In this document: in pieces, positions 12,501 to 25,500 of the stretch
How positions within the stretch are numbered: position 1 is the stretch's first letter
How the letters are laid out: each line of letters begins with the position of its first letter
Assembly: GCF_001949145.1 (NCBI RefSeq)
Contig: NW_019091410.1
Location: 12,089 to 76,088, forward strand
DNA: 64,000 bases
Direction: 5' to 3'
Origin: Acanthaster planci
Taxonomy: Eukaryota; Echinodermata; Asteroidea; Valvatida; Acanthasteridae
The notes under the pieces: generated by a model
Database searches by the model: none
The model's input: the letters and a program-made list of their open reading frames with translations, nothing else
What the model was told of the DNA's origin: nothing
Program-made: the position numbers and the translations under genes

Positions 12501-13062
12501 TGGTTTTAAATGAAACTGACGGACCTTTGGTACGAACTCACCGCATAGGCGCGCAAGTTTATGCGCGTTTGATGTCGGGCACGTTGAGTCCAAGTGACAA
12601 ATTTGGTCTGGAATGTATGGTCTTTGCATGCCCGCTGAATGTGTGCAAGAACCCGGTCGGAAAACTTCGTACTAGTCTGTCTTTCTTTCACCAGTGAGGG
12701 TGTACCTCACCTCAGGGCTGATACGGAAAATTCTGTTGTAAGGAAAATTTGGTCTGGATTGTACGACTTCTGCATAAACAAAATGGTTGCCCGGCAAGAT
12801 GATTATCACTGAACATGCATGAGTAGAACCCACAACTTCCGGAATAAGTACCTTAGTGCTCACATGGAGCTGTGATCAGGTTTTATCACAATCCTCTGGA
12901 AGTCATCTTGTCAAAAGATGTTCAAACGAATTGTGCCAAAATGCTTACCTAGTCATAACTCGGCCTATAACCTGTCTGGGGCTTGTGACTGACTCGCCTA
13001 CAATTGTGGCCATCATGAAGCCCATCGTCTCTTTCAAGCTGAACCCTAACACGTAGTCTGAT
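9505..13062. other. Intergenic region downstream of LRRC45
   Basis: No gene recognised. 9603-9716 is a hairpin-forming repeat listed separately. A word CAGAGGTGGATCC with a poly-T run follows at 10792-10880 and looks like one end of a hAT-type element whose other end I cannot find. The rest is AT-rich and unremarkable. Confidence 0.4.
9603..9716. repeat. Short inverted repeat
   Basis: The left arm AAGTAGGCCTTGCCTAGTAG pairs with the right arm ending TAGTAGGCCTAGCCTACTT, separated by about 60 bases. It is probably a small MITE; no family mate was seen. Confidence 0.5.
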
Positions 13063-13263
13063 CAGTGTTGTATTCGAGTCCATCACAAATCCCTGCAAGT
13101 TCCCGTAAGTCCATCACGAGTCATCCTCTCGGAAGCCAATTCACAAGCTATTCTAAAGAACTGTGACAAAAGCATTCTTTTCTCATTGTTCACCCTGTTA
13201 CTTGTGACTGGCCTTGTGAAAGGATTTGTGATGCGACTTGTGATGGACTGGAATGCAACGCTG
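13063..13263. repeat. hAT-type MITE next to the LRRC45 stop
   Basis: The ends CAGTGTTGTATTCGAGTCC and (reverse complement) CAGCGTTGCATTCCAGTCC form inverted repeats, each followed by ATCACAAATCC-type words. Flanking octamers AGTCTGAT and GTTCTGAC match at 5 of 8 positions, a weak 8-base target duplication. The terminal CAGTGTTGTA is shared with the element at 39085-39929. Its near edge is 48 bases from the LRRC45 stop codon. Confidence 0.6.
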
Positions 13264-13310
13264 GTTCTGACACAAAATGACTGTACCTAGTGTCACCAAG
13301 GCAATTTGTT

Positions 13311-13316
13311 TTTATT
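13311..13316 (-). terminator. AATAAA overlapping the LRRC45 stop codon
   Basis: On the minus strand the end of the CDS reads CGAAAATAAAAAC. The stop TAA lies within a canonical AATAAA poly(A) hexamer, with a GT-rich TTTTGTGTC about 35 bases further. If used, the 3' UTR would be only some 15-30 bases. A distal signal is equally possible. Confidence 0.4.
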
Positions 13317-13508
13317 TTCGAGGTGTGGAAAGTGGTGTTCTGGAAGTCGTCAGGTAGCCCGAAATGGCGGCTTGCAGCATCCCTGCCCGCTGTGCCTCCT
13401 CCTCTTGCATCCGGCAGAAATCCATCTCCTGGGATCGCATCTTCTCCTTCGTGCCTTCCAGCTCGTTGTCTCGGTCCATCAGCTCGGTGCGGTGCCGCCT
13501 CGTTTGCT
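13312..13508 (-). CDS. LRRC45: LRRC45 exon 12 (last coding)
   Basis: Encodes residues 629-693, [20 protein letters not shown] to TPLSTPRK and TAA. The conserved C-terminal block [20 protein letters not shown] matches human [20 protein letters not shown]. The acceptor is ATGTTCAAAG|AG. Confidence 0.93.
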
Positions 13509-16500
13509 CTTTGAACATTGATAAATAGACCAAAGTGTGGTGGTCAATTAGGCAATGTAACATCATTTGATTTTTGTTCAAAAAGATGTGTTATTCAAAA
13601 TTACTAAGGTTTGCTTTTCAACTTCAAAATTAAATTGATGTTATTTTGAACCAGACAGTGTAGTGTAAACCAATGGAGTATGCGCGTGTTGGTTTTCACG
13701 ATGATGCCTTTTACTCAGATAACTGTGCATGTGATATATTTACTTCAGTACTCTAAAATTTCAGTTCATTACAAAAAATTGCAATTTGACAAAGGTGGGG
13801 AGGGGAAATTAATCCACAACATCAATTACGGTTCAGTTCAATTTAGTAACATTTATTTCTAGACAATAGAGACATCGTCCTAAAAAGCCAAAGCTTGTGG
13901 TGAATGTTTTCAACGAAGGGCATCAAGCAGGACCAACAGAGGGTGCTATTTTCTTAGCAATAGAGGGTCCATTGGTACTGAACTGTACTTCATTGGTTCA
14001 AGAACGACTATGAAATGTAGGCGTCATGATCAAATTGCTTCCAACAAATTGAAAACTATCGACAAACGAGACTCTTTTCAACTGATGAAGGGGTGCTTCT
14101 GCTCGAGGCAGAAAATGTTCGGGCAATAAGCACAGCGTATTATCTGGAGAAAAAAAAAGGGACGTGACTTCAGAGGGACTGTTTGCGGGAGCAAGGGATA
14201 ACCTACCTGCCAGCTGCAATTCCAGTGCCGAGCAGCGTTCTCGCAGCGACTCTGCGTCTTGCACCCGGGCTTCCATCTTGCTCAGCTGCTTGCTGCAACT
14301 CAGCTTGACCTTGTTGACTTCTGTCTGCAGCTCGTTGTTCTTGCCTGCCAGCTCCTGCTCAACAGAACAAAACCTTCCTTTGCACAGAGTGCACATGCTA
14401 AAAGTAAAAATCCTGGGTGCTCTGCATGAGTGCCGGGAAAGTACGCGCGCAGCACCGACGGCATTCAAGGCTCGGCACAACCTCTCTCATTGTTGCGTCA
14501 GGGTTCCCCACAGAAATGTGAGAATTCTGTGACTTTTCCCTGGACTTTCCAGGGTTGAAATATGTTAATTTTGAATGGTACGAAATGCCATTCTGACGAG
14601 AAAAGTTGTTTGCTATCATGACCTAGAACACTGCCAAGGATAGCCTGTAAATTTATAAAATTCCAGAAAAAATACCGAAAATAATCCTTGCATGATCTTG
14701 ATTTCCATGACTTTTCCAGAACGTTTTTCCCTCTGACAACAGAATTCCAGGACAACCTTTTTTCCTCAATCTTCCATCACCTTACCATGACTTTCCGGGA
14801 CAACTTTTTTCCCAGAAATTTCCAGTACTGTGGGACCCGCTTCCCTGACAGAGCACTTGTGCGCAGCACGTTATACTTGTTTTCACTAATCTATCAGTGG
14901 ATGCTTAACTTGCCATTCCGCAGCGCCTCAAAGCTCTCAGTCTTCCACTGGGAAGGGGCTTGAGATTGAGGGTGGGGCTGGGATAAGGAGGATAGGAGGG
15001 AGTACCTGGTTGATTTCCTCCAGTCTGCGTTTGAGAGACTCCACCTCCAGGGCGGCGTTGCTGTTCTTGGCCTGCAGCTCGGCTATGGTCTGCAGCTGTT
15101 GGGAGTGGTGCTGCTGGATGTCGTCCTTGGCATTGGCCAGTAGGCGGATCTTGTCTTCCAGGTGTTTCATGCGCTGATGCTGTCCATTCAAGTACATAAT
15201 TCCAGGCAAATGCAGCGATGAAACTGAATGGATACTTCAACAATCTAAAACTGAATATCTTTGGTCTTGGATGTGAAACTGTCTCAAAACATTGATTTGA
15301 AGAAGGGCATTTCTCCACTACAGGTTCTAAAATAGATCATTTAAAATAATCAGTGATATAGGCTTGTTTAACTCCAGCATCATTGTAATTATAAGCAGTG
15401 ACAAAGACACTGTCATTGGGCTTGAAACCCTTTCTTTATAGTTAGGCCGAACAAAAAAATAGCTATGTTTCTGGTTACCCGACCCAACCTAGAAAATCAG
15501 GCAAAACCGATATCTTCTGGATCTAGATTTGTGGCTGATAAAACGGGTATCCGTATCACATCAGACAAATCAATAAAATATAAAAACTTAAAGTGCCCTG
15601 CCCCGAGCCTAATTTTATGTACATCGTCCTGTACATTGTATTGTTTAAAGTTTTGGGGGGGGCATGAGATGGACGGCTCTTGTGTGTTTGTCTTTCAACA
15701 ACCAGCTGCTTTACTGCTCAATCACAGTGCTGATATGTAATATTGACGTGCACATGTACAGTAGTAATCTGACACTGACTTAGTACCTATTAGAAATATA
15801 CGCAACCCCCCCAAAATACAGACCATCATCCGAAGCTATTTTTGGCTATAAAAATTTAGAGTAAAAGAAAAACATTTTAACCAACCAACCACCCTAATTT
15901 ATTTTTCAGTGTAATAGGAAACATGACAAATTTTTTGTGGCCTTATCAACATTATGAGCCTGAGGGCTTCAAGAACTGCTCTTCCTTCTACAGGTCATCC
16001 TTTCAGTGCAGTGCCCGTCATGATAGAAAAGGCTGATGTGAAGTGAAGACAGTTTCAGTTTCTGAGGTTGGCCTATACCCTGATACATTCACATAAAAAC
16101 TGACTGTCTCGCATAGCACATGATTTTGTGCACATTCAACTACAAATTGGTCACTCGCATTGTGCATGCTAGTGATGTGCAAGGCTTGCTGACTGTGCTG
16201 GAAATGCCATCACTGGGTTGCCTCTAGTTAGCCGCACTGTGCCTTCACATGTCCCTACTAATCATGATCAATGCACATCCAACAGAGAGAAGACCCCATA
16301 ACACAATTTGAAAACTACCAAGTGAGAGATTTGAGAAATTAGCCATCACCAACACCCTCAGATGAGTGTCAGGTGGAAGAAGCCACCTCTTTGATCCAAT
16401 CTCTTCTTCTTAGATTCTAACCACTTTCTCCTCGAACCCCTTCTCCTCTTCGACCATCCTTCATCGTTAAATGAACCTCATCTCTCCTTGAATCTCGCCG

Positions 16501-19500
16501 CCTCCTCTGATTCTCATCTCTTCATCTGAAGACCATTCCGTCTTCTCCTTGACCCTCTTCTTATGATGTCCTTCACCTCTTCATCTAATGACCATCATCT
16601 GTCCCTTTAATGACCCTCATCTCTTCTTCCTTGACCTTCGACTCTCCCTTCAGTGACTCTAATTCTTCCTCTTTCACCTCCAACACTTCCTCAAAAAACC
16701 TCACTTCTTGCCCAATGATCCTAACCTCTTCTTCTTTGACCATCAACATGTCATGCAATGACCCTCATTACTGCCAGCTTGACCCTCATCTCGTCTTCCT
16801 CCNNNNNNNNNNNNNNNNNNNNNNNNNNNNNNNNNNNNNNNNNNNNNNNNNNNNNNNNNNNNNNNNNNNNNNNNNNNNNNNNNNNNNNNNNNNNNNNNNN
16901 NNNNNNNNNNNNNNNNNNNNNNNNNNNNNNNNNNNNNNNNNNNNNNNNNNNNNNNNNNNNNNNNNNNNNNNNNNNNNNNNNNNNNNNNNNNTTGACCCTG
17001 ACCTCTTGCTCTAATGTCCATCCCTGCCCCGTTCAATTACCCCAATCTCCTCCTGTAATGACCCTTACCTCTTCCTCTTTGACCCTCTGCCTGGTGCTGA
17101 GGATCTGCTCCTCCAGGGCTAGCCTCTCCGTCAGCTGCTGGTTCTTGGCCTTGCTCATCTCCTCCTCCAGGATCCGCCGGTGCTCCTCCAGCTTGCTGAT
17201 GCGGTCCCGGTAGGCCCGCTCGCTCTCCTCCGCCGCCTCCCGCTGGTGCTGCATCTCGGTGGTGTGCCGGTGCTCCAGGTCTCGCTGCTGGTCTCGTAGA
17301 CGCTGTTTCTCATTTTGGAGACGCTCTAAAGGGAAACAGTTGAAGATAGGGACCAAGTGTTCATTGCAAACAGGCTTTCAACTTCAATTTTGATGTTCCA
17401 ATGGATCTTACAAGGTAAAAGGCACAAAGATAAAATCAGGCTCCTCTCTCATTTTAAGTCCAATTCAAACAGCCTTAGGAAAGTTCAAGTGATGACTATC
17501 TTAATTAGACCAGCGTCACCATTCAAAGTCAAACAATGGATGGTACAGAAGGAGCCATTCACATGACAATAGCTGTACGGGATTTCACTGACCATGAACA
17601 AAACAAGTGATGCAGCTGAAGACAAATGCAAAAAAAAGACGAGGGTCATTGGAGTGTGACTGTACTGCAAGTGCACATAAGAAATTAACAATGGTGGAAA
17701 CTATCGGTAATACCTGAAACCCGTATCTGACTGGGTTGCGACAGCTCGCGACTAGTTGGAGACACAAATGTTGCGAGAAAATCGGCGAATCTAGCAATAA
17801 TTTTCACTCGGACTCACTCTGATCGGGTACTTACAACACATTTGCGCATGTCAGACAAGCTCCTGGCAAAATTTCGGTCGGAATTCGCCTGGAGTTCACA
17901 TACATGCTGTGCGACTGTAGCACGACATTCGCACCTGTCTCATGCCTGGAATGTCAGATTCTCATTTTGTCTTCAACCAGTCACAGTTTCGTTTCATAGG
18001 TCCCCCCTCAGAAACTAAATTAAGAAGGGTTCGAGACACCCATGACGATTGAGTGACTATTTGAGAGGAACTTTGTCCCACAAATTGTCTGAACATATTC
18101 AAAATTGCCGCAACATGAAAGCGAGATTCTGCAACTCAAGTGAGGAAACTGAGAGCCCCCGCGAACGTTTCAAGACATTTTGGAAACTTTTTCAGGAATG
18201 CCATTCACAATTTGTCACCAACAGTCACAACCCAGTGAAACACGGGTTGGACTTTCCCCTTGGAAACTTTTGTCTCAGTTGCATTTTAAAAATCTAATTT
18301 AATTTTGCATTAATTCTGGTGAAAGTCAGGTCAGATATCAACCACTGAATATATCATGCGCTTCATTGCTGCATACACATTTAGTGAACAAGGTGTCAAA
18401 ACAACATACACCATTATGAACACAGCAAGGATACAAGATAAGACGATAGCAGCAACAAAGATAACAGAGGCTGCATCCGAATCTGTTGTCTAGAGCTAAG
18501 CCTAGGTCTTCCCTCCATTGGAAATGTGCAGAGACGCGTAGACAATAGACCTAGCCGTAACTCTGGAAGGCCGTTTCGGACACGGCCTAATACTCTCACC
18601 ACAGTCTTGGCAGGATTTTCCTGAGTTTTACTATTAAAGGGTAGTGCGCCACCAAGAGTTTGGAACACGTTGGCCAATCACAACTCACGAAATCTGTTAA
18701 CCCTTTCCAACGTGCATTCGGTCGACAGATTTCGCCAATTGCGATTGGTCAACATGTTCCAAACTCTTGGTGGCGCACTATTGTAAAACGGCTGTATTCG
18801 TATTGAGGTAACATTGCTCCCTTCGAACTTTTACTATTGTTTTGGTGAAACTGTAAAAGAAGTCCAGAGTGAGCTATAGGCGTCGGAGAAATTTTTTTTG
18901 GGGGGGAAGAGAACAAAGACCTTTTTTCCCGCTGGGAGGAGGGGAGCTCTGATTAGCAACGAACAACTGATGAACAATTCACAGTGAAAGGGGGTCAATT
19001 TCAAGGTTTTTTCCAGGTATATTTTTATCAATTCTTTCATGTTTTCCCTTTCTTTTCCACCTTTCTGGGAGGAATATAGACTTTTGTATTTTAAGTTTGA
19101 TTTATTTGCAAGTTTTACTCTTTCCCATATTGATGTTCTATGTAACTTCACTGTAAGTGAAATGTTTTTACTGTGCTTTGCAAGTGTAATGGTTTTTATA
19201 ATAATTATAATTTTTACTGACTGTATTTTAATTGAGGGCCTCTATGGACAGCGGTGCTGTGCACTGATGGAGCTTACCCTCATTAATAAAGGAAGGGGGT
19301 ACAAGTACATGTACCCCCTTGTCACCCCTTGCAATGCTTGTTGTGTGAACACGGATTAATACACGTGAGTCATGTTTAATATAGTTGATAGAACCCCGAG
19401 ACTCGGCACAAGATTGAATACCTACCTTCAGCCTGGGTGGCCTGAAGCTTGGTCTGGGCGTGGCTTGTAGCCAGCTCCTCCTTGAGTTCATAGATTTGGT

Positions 19501-22500
19501 CCTGTTGATGCTGGCCTCGTTTATCCAGCTCATCGGCTTTCGTCTCCAGGTGGAGGTTGCGATCTTTCAGGGAGGCGATCTCGTGCAGAAGTTTGCTCTC
19601 TGAGGATGCTTTGTCCTGGAAAGAAAAGGAAATGTGATTCTACATTTTTCAAATTGTTGACTGCAGGCTGGTTTTCACGTCGATGTAAAGCGAGGCAGAC
19701 AGATTAATGATGCAAGATCATACCGAAGTGGTTTACTGTGACTGATACTCAGAAATGTTTGACTCTTTGCTATGTCCCGTCGATACAGTAGGTCCATACA
19801 AACAAACAAACAACCCAACACCCCAACAAACAAACACACTTCCCCCTGTGACTGAGAAACGAAACCCCGTTTTTACAAATGAACAAATCGAGCTGCAGTA
19901 ATATGGTAACATTACTACATGTATGGTTTCTTGTCCCTCAAGAAATGGTGTAACCACCCAAGCAAAACATTTCAGGCAAAATCCAAGTTGAGAGATTTAA
20001 CAAATTCAGCAATTTATGAGATTACACGTTGTGGGATCCATTCCTCATATTGCATATATGATATCAGGTTTAACACGTTAACTGCCGCACACAGTTACGA
20101 AGGGGTGTTTCCATTTGCCAAGTGCTGTTCAGATCACGCATATTTAACAGGTACTACCATTCAGGTGTCTATTTGAACGTGAGAGCATTTTACGGATGTA
20201 AAATGCCAGCCACCACTGCCAGCAGCGTATTTGCTGTGTTCTTGGGTGATGCCAGTGTATTCAATTTACATTACAAAAACCTTTCATTTCCTACGAGTAT
20301 ACTTGTAGTGGCAGAATCCGGTACACCTGTGACTAAAAGTATGCTCGTAGTCAGTAGTCAATGTGCGCTGAGAAATCAATGCCATTCTAGCTTGGAGCCT
20401 TCAGGAAGGTTAAAAGGAGAAAATCCCATGGCAAAACTTTGCACAGGTAAGAAAGACAAAATGACCCATGCAGGATGATAGTGCATGGGTCTGCAGTCTG
20501 GGGCCCCTTTTTACGGAGTTTCTAATAATTATGGCTTAACCAATGTAGTTGCTGAAGAAAGTCAGCAGGGAATCAAGCATTTTGGCTGGTGCCTTGCCTC
20601 TGCTAAGCACCGGCATGCAACTAGACTTTGACAACAAACAAGGAAATTCTAATCTTCACATGACATTGTACATTGTTTTTCAATTTTCAATGGCATGAGT
20701 CTGAAGTGAAAATGAAGAAATCAGCCGATGCAAGGAAAAGTTGTGTGCTTGTAAGCAATTAAATCTCTTTGCTCAGCAAAATTTCTGTGCCTTCAGCAAC
20801 TCCAAACAATGGCCTCCACATGCGTCAACCTGTGGGCACAGATTCAGTGAACTTTTAGGCCAGGGTGCCAGACTATTGTTTACCCCAAGTTGTATCTGCA
20901 TCTCTTTCTGGTGCCCAGCAACCAGCACTGAGTTCTCCCTCCTTGAAACCTCAAGCAAGTCACTCAAGTCACGTGACCTCTGCTCAGCCAGTACCAACTC
21001 TGCTTCTGTCTTGGACAATCTGTGGTGTCAAGAAGAAATCTTAGCATGTCACATTTTTGTTCGGCATTCCCAAAGCTGCACGGTTGAACCAATTTAATAG
21101 TCTTTCTATTGTATGGAACAGACTCATTATGCACAACTCATCGATCATCGACAGGATCACAAGTTTAGAAGTTCTTATTAAATGATTCGGGCAACTTCTA
21201 AGTTGAGCATGAATTTAAATTTGCATTACTTGTTTACAAAAATTAATAAAGATGAATGAGCCTAAAATTTGCCAATGAGTGTCATGCAGTGTTGAAATTG
21301 CAAACACATAAATAACCTGTTTCCAAGGTATTTTTTGTAACAAACTTTCCGGAATCCTTTATTCTACACCGTGCGGAAAAAAAAATCATCTTCCATGTAG
21401 TTTAACTTCTAAAGGGTCTCAAGCCCCATGTGACGTAACAGTGGCTGTGCTCTGCCTTAACCCTGAGAGAGCCCGGGAGGGGGAGAGATGCCCCCTCAAC
21501 ATTTTTTCCTGATGTCATCACAGTGCATTTTTTTCTCGAGTTGAACCATCAGAAGATTTTCAATAATTTTTTTGCAGTCATTTAGACACCGTGTTGTAAA
21601 ATCAAACACACCGCCTATTTCCTGAGACAGGTCAGCCAAAAATGTATACTTTCCACTGTTATGTTTCTATGCATGCAGGCTGGCACTTGAGTGGCTTTCA
21701 ACTTCGTTCGACCAAAGCAACAAAACCATACAACTGATTGAGTTGAAACTCCACATTTGAGCTGATAAGGAGTGTCTTTATGCGCAGGCCAAGTTTTCAT
21801 GAAATCAGGCATGAGGCAGCCATGTTGTTAGCTTGGGGGTTGAATCCCCTCCTAGATGTGAGATTGTCCAGAATAACCCGGCTCTTCAGGGTTGAAAACT
21901 TCCCAAGGGATTTTGAAGGATATGGGAAGGTTTAGAGTTTAGAAACACAATGATCCAGTGTAGGACTGAGTCATTTGAGCGAAACTGAGCACAGGATGTA
22001 GGGATTCCGTGTAAAATAGAAGACATAAAACCGTTCAGTCTAGAGCTGTGTGAAGATACCGACTTTGCATTGAGGGCATTGAAGGCTGACTTTCTCTCCG
22101 CCAGTGCCTCTTGTAGTTGGTGGATCTTGTAGGCCGTGTCTCGGTGGGTCCTGCTTTGGAACTCGTTCTGCTGGTCGATCCTATGCAGTAGATCAGATGC
22201 CTGTTAAAACCAACCAAAACCTTTCTCACTGAATGAATTTGATACACAGTTCCTCAGCACAAGTTGGCTTGAAAAAAGTCCCACCTAACTTCCCAGTGTG
22301 TATCCTACTATCCAACAGTTGACCATGGATTCTTACTATTTGAGACACACAAAGAAAATGCCATTTTACTGGAAAGTATTTTACTGGAAAGTCTCGCAAA
22401 TTCATTGTTGCTGGAAAAATCAAACTTAAGCCATGCATGTTGAAAGCAAAGTCTAAACTGTCGACTTGTCAAGTTCTCATTACCTAACGAGAACTTAATA

Positions 22501-25500
22501 CCGTTCAGGGAAATCTGCAAAGGGATGGAGTTTTCTGATGATGCAAAATAGATGTGGGATTTGAACTGAGAACCACTACTTTTGTATTGGCCATTTCATA
22601 CTTGGTGTGAGAACAACGCAAACGTGAAATGTCAAAATATCAAGATGATCAAAATATTCAAGCTGCGAATTCGCAACTGTCAAACACATTTCAAATCAAG
22701 GGATTTTCGATACAACTATTTCGTGACCTCTAGCTTCCTTTTGCATTTGTCTGAAGTAGAACCCAATGGTATATCCTTTGTACTTTCCAACAGCATCAAG
22801 ACCTGTATAACGTAATAGGGGCTGGGCTCTACTATGTCTAATCCTAAAAATTCTTTACACCACCTCTGGTTGGATGTGGAAAGATATGGATGAGTTATGG
22901 ATCTGTTTGGCAGTTTGTTTCTGTGGGTGTCTCTAGGGATGCATTTGGCCGACCTGCTGTTTCTTCTCCGTTCGAAGTTGTTTGATTTCCCGGGCCAGGA
23001 TGCTCTGTCTGGTCTCGTGCTCATTGGTCAAGCTGGCTCTGTCCACATTGTGTTGCCTAGCAACATCTGACAAGAAAACCAAACAAATTGCCAGCAAATA
23101 AGACTAATCTAAATGTATTTTGCTAATTAAAGGGGTCAAGTTGAGTAGATTAATTTTCTTTTTTTTTTTTTGGAGCAACGAAAGGAGATTCTTCGGGACG
23201 TGCTGCACAATATGCTGAATTTTTCAGTACCCCATCCAGTAAAAAGTCACAGCAATACAGTACAGGTCAGAATTTTAGCCGACACGTTAACATGATCAGT
23301 GAACCTGACACGCTGTTCAGTACACGCTTTGTGGTTTTTACCGTGCATTGCTGGTCCAATGCATGATAAGCCTGACCCCAGACCTCATTATATCAGCAGG
23401 ACTTGTGACTGCAGACCACAAAGGTGACCAACAACGTGTAGTGAACCACTGCAAACGCAGTCGCTCCAGCTTCACGTAAGGGTGTATGTGTACATGTGTA
23501 CATGTACAATGTAAACTGTATGGCAGTGCACTGAATATGTGAAATCACGTACATGTACACGCAGTGCTTGGCTGGCAAGATGATCGTTTTGGAGTATCGA
23601 AATATGTATCACTATCACAGCTATTTTCTTTTGGTTTTGGATCGCAAAAGTTGTTCTATCGGATTACATCTGGAAAATATCAAATTTCAGTGAAACTGGC
23701 CGGTAGTCCACCACCTGTGTTTAGCTACTACAAAACTTTTTCCTAAACGTAAGCTTTGAATTTTAAACTCACGGGCTTTACTGGAGTGATGATGACGCTT
23801 TCCTTGCTGGTTCTAATGCTAGATCGGCCATTCCCGATCAGCCAGAATTATTACAACAAGCTGATTTTATATCGAAGCATTTCTCATGTTATGGAAATTT
23901 AGTTCATGTATCAGAATTCCAGTAAATTTTTAAAAAGCACCCACTAAACTTGTATAAATTTAACTCGACTTTTTCAATTGCTGCCATGCCACATTGTGCA
24001 GCAACTGTTGACCAAGCTGCGACCAAAAAATCATGAAACTACAACCACCCCAGAGCTTCCATCCCAAGCACCAATCATAAAGCGAAACAAGTGTATTACA
24101 TATTTATTTTGATACAGCAACAACAAATGCAAAGTACAGCCCATAAATGTCACACTACATGCATATTTATGAAGTTCACATGGGGGCTACTTTGTCCATT
24201 GTGTGTAGCCGGTGCATGCGTGTCGCTGGCGCTAGCGCAGACCCGGCTTCCTGTCATTTCAGTACTATCTTTGCCTTTCAGTTTGGTCCTAATATTGTCA
24301 CAATCAGAGTGATTTTTTTAGGTAGGTTTTCCAGCTCAAAGGTCGAAACCTGATGGGAAAAATCCCCACCTGACATCGAATTTATATTCACACGATTTTG
24401 AACACACTGAGCTCGAGTGTGTATGCTAAAATCGCCGCCGTGGGGGCCGTCTTGACTAAAATTTGGCTAGTAGACTGGCGAGGTCAAACCCCGTTTATAT
24501 TTTGTGGATTTCTTAAAAATTGTTCTTTCTAATTTCCAAAATGTTTCGTCATATAAAGTGCTAGTTATAATCGTCTCAGTCGAAAAATTGATTTGACGCT
24601 CGAATATTTTCTGTGTTTGATTCAGAGGTTTTTTGGAGCAACTCAAAAGTGTTGCCTGTATGGCATTTTCATCGATCCCGTGTGGACAAACATCACGCTT
24701 TATCTTTGAAAATGATTTTGTGATGCCTGCTACATACAAGGTAAACTACTGACCACATTTCCCTGGAATTTGAAGATAACTTGAGCTGCAGTCAAACTGA
24801 ATACTTTTCGTTGTAAGGAACTAAGGAAAATGACTGCTCCGGTCAACAATGGCCTGGCTGTTCTGGGGTTTGCGTGTAGCATGTGCCTGTTTATACTCGG
24901 CAAATCGGATTGCAGTGTCGGCGTTCTCTGTTATGCAGGGGTCAGCTTGTTCCGTGTTTGTGGTTAACTTCTTTTGTGTCTGTTTGACTCGATACACGCT
25001 GACAAGCTAAGCGTGTTTGCGTGTCGGCTAAAATTCTGAGCTGTACTATACATGTCGGCTAAAATTCTGAGCTGTACTATACATGTGTACTCCAGTCATG
25101 ACAAATATCGCATAATGCGTTCATTTTGTGACTTGTTATTCATACCTATTGCTTTCAAGATGTCCTGAGTGATGTTGTTTCCGGCTAGTTCCAATTCCGT
25201 CACTGTTTTGTTGTACTGCAGCATGGCAAGAATAGAACGGCCCCCGACTATCCCAATATTGTTCCACCGTAAATCTGGCATGTTGGTGTCAGAAAAGAAA
25301 GATTGTCATACCATATATCGACATGAAGAAATTCTGAGTAAGGAGCCACAAGTATTTAGGGAAAGGTCGTGGTCGATTAAGGAGGAAATTGGGTTCGTGA
25401 GAAAGTCGTAAAAATGAAATCTCAGGGACTGGAAGTGGTCGGGGCTGACGACACTACATCCTCGACTGACCACGCTACATCCTGGACTGACCACACTACA

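Noticed and set aside
16610-17213. Plus-strand serine/leucine-rich open frames
   Set aside because: They are translations of the pyrimidine-rich minisatellite and the reverse of LRRC45 exon 9, bridged by N.
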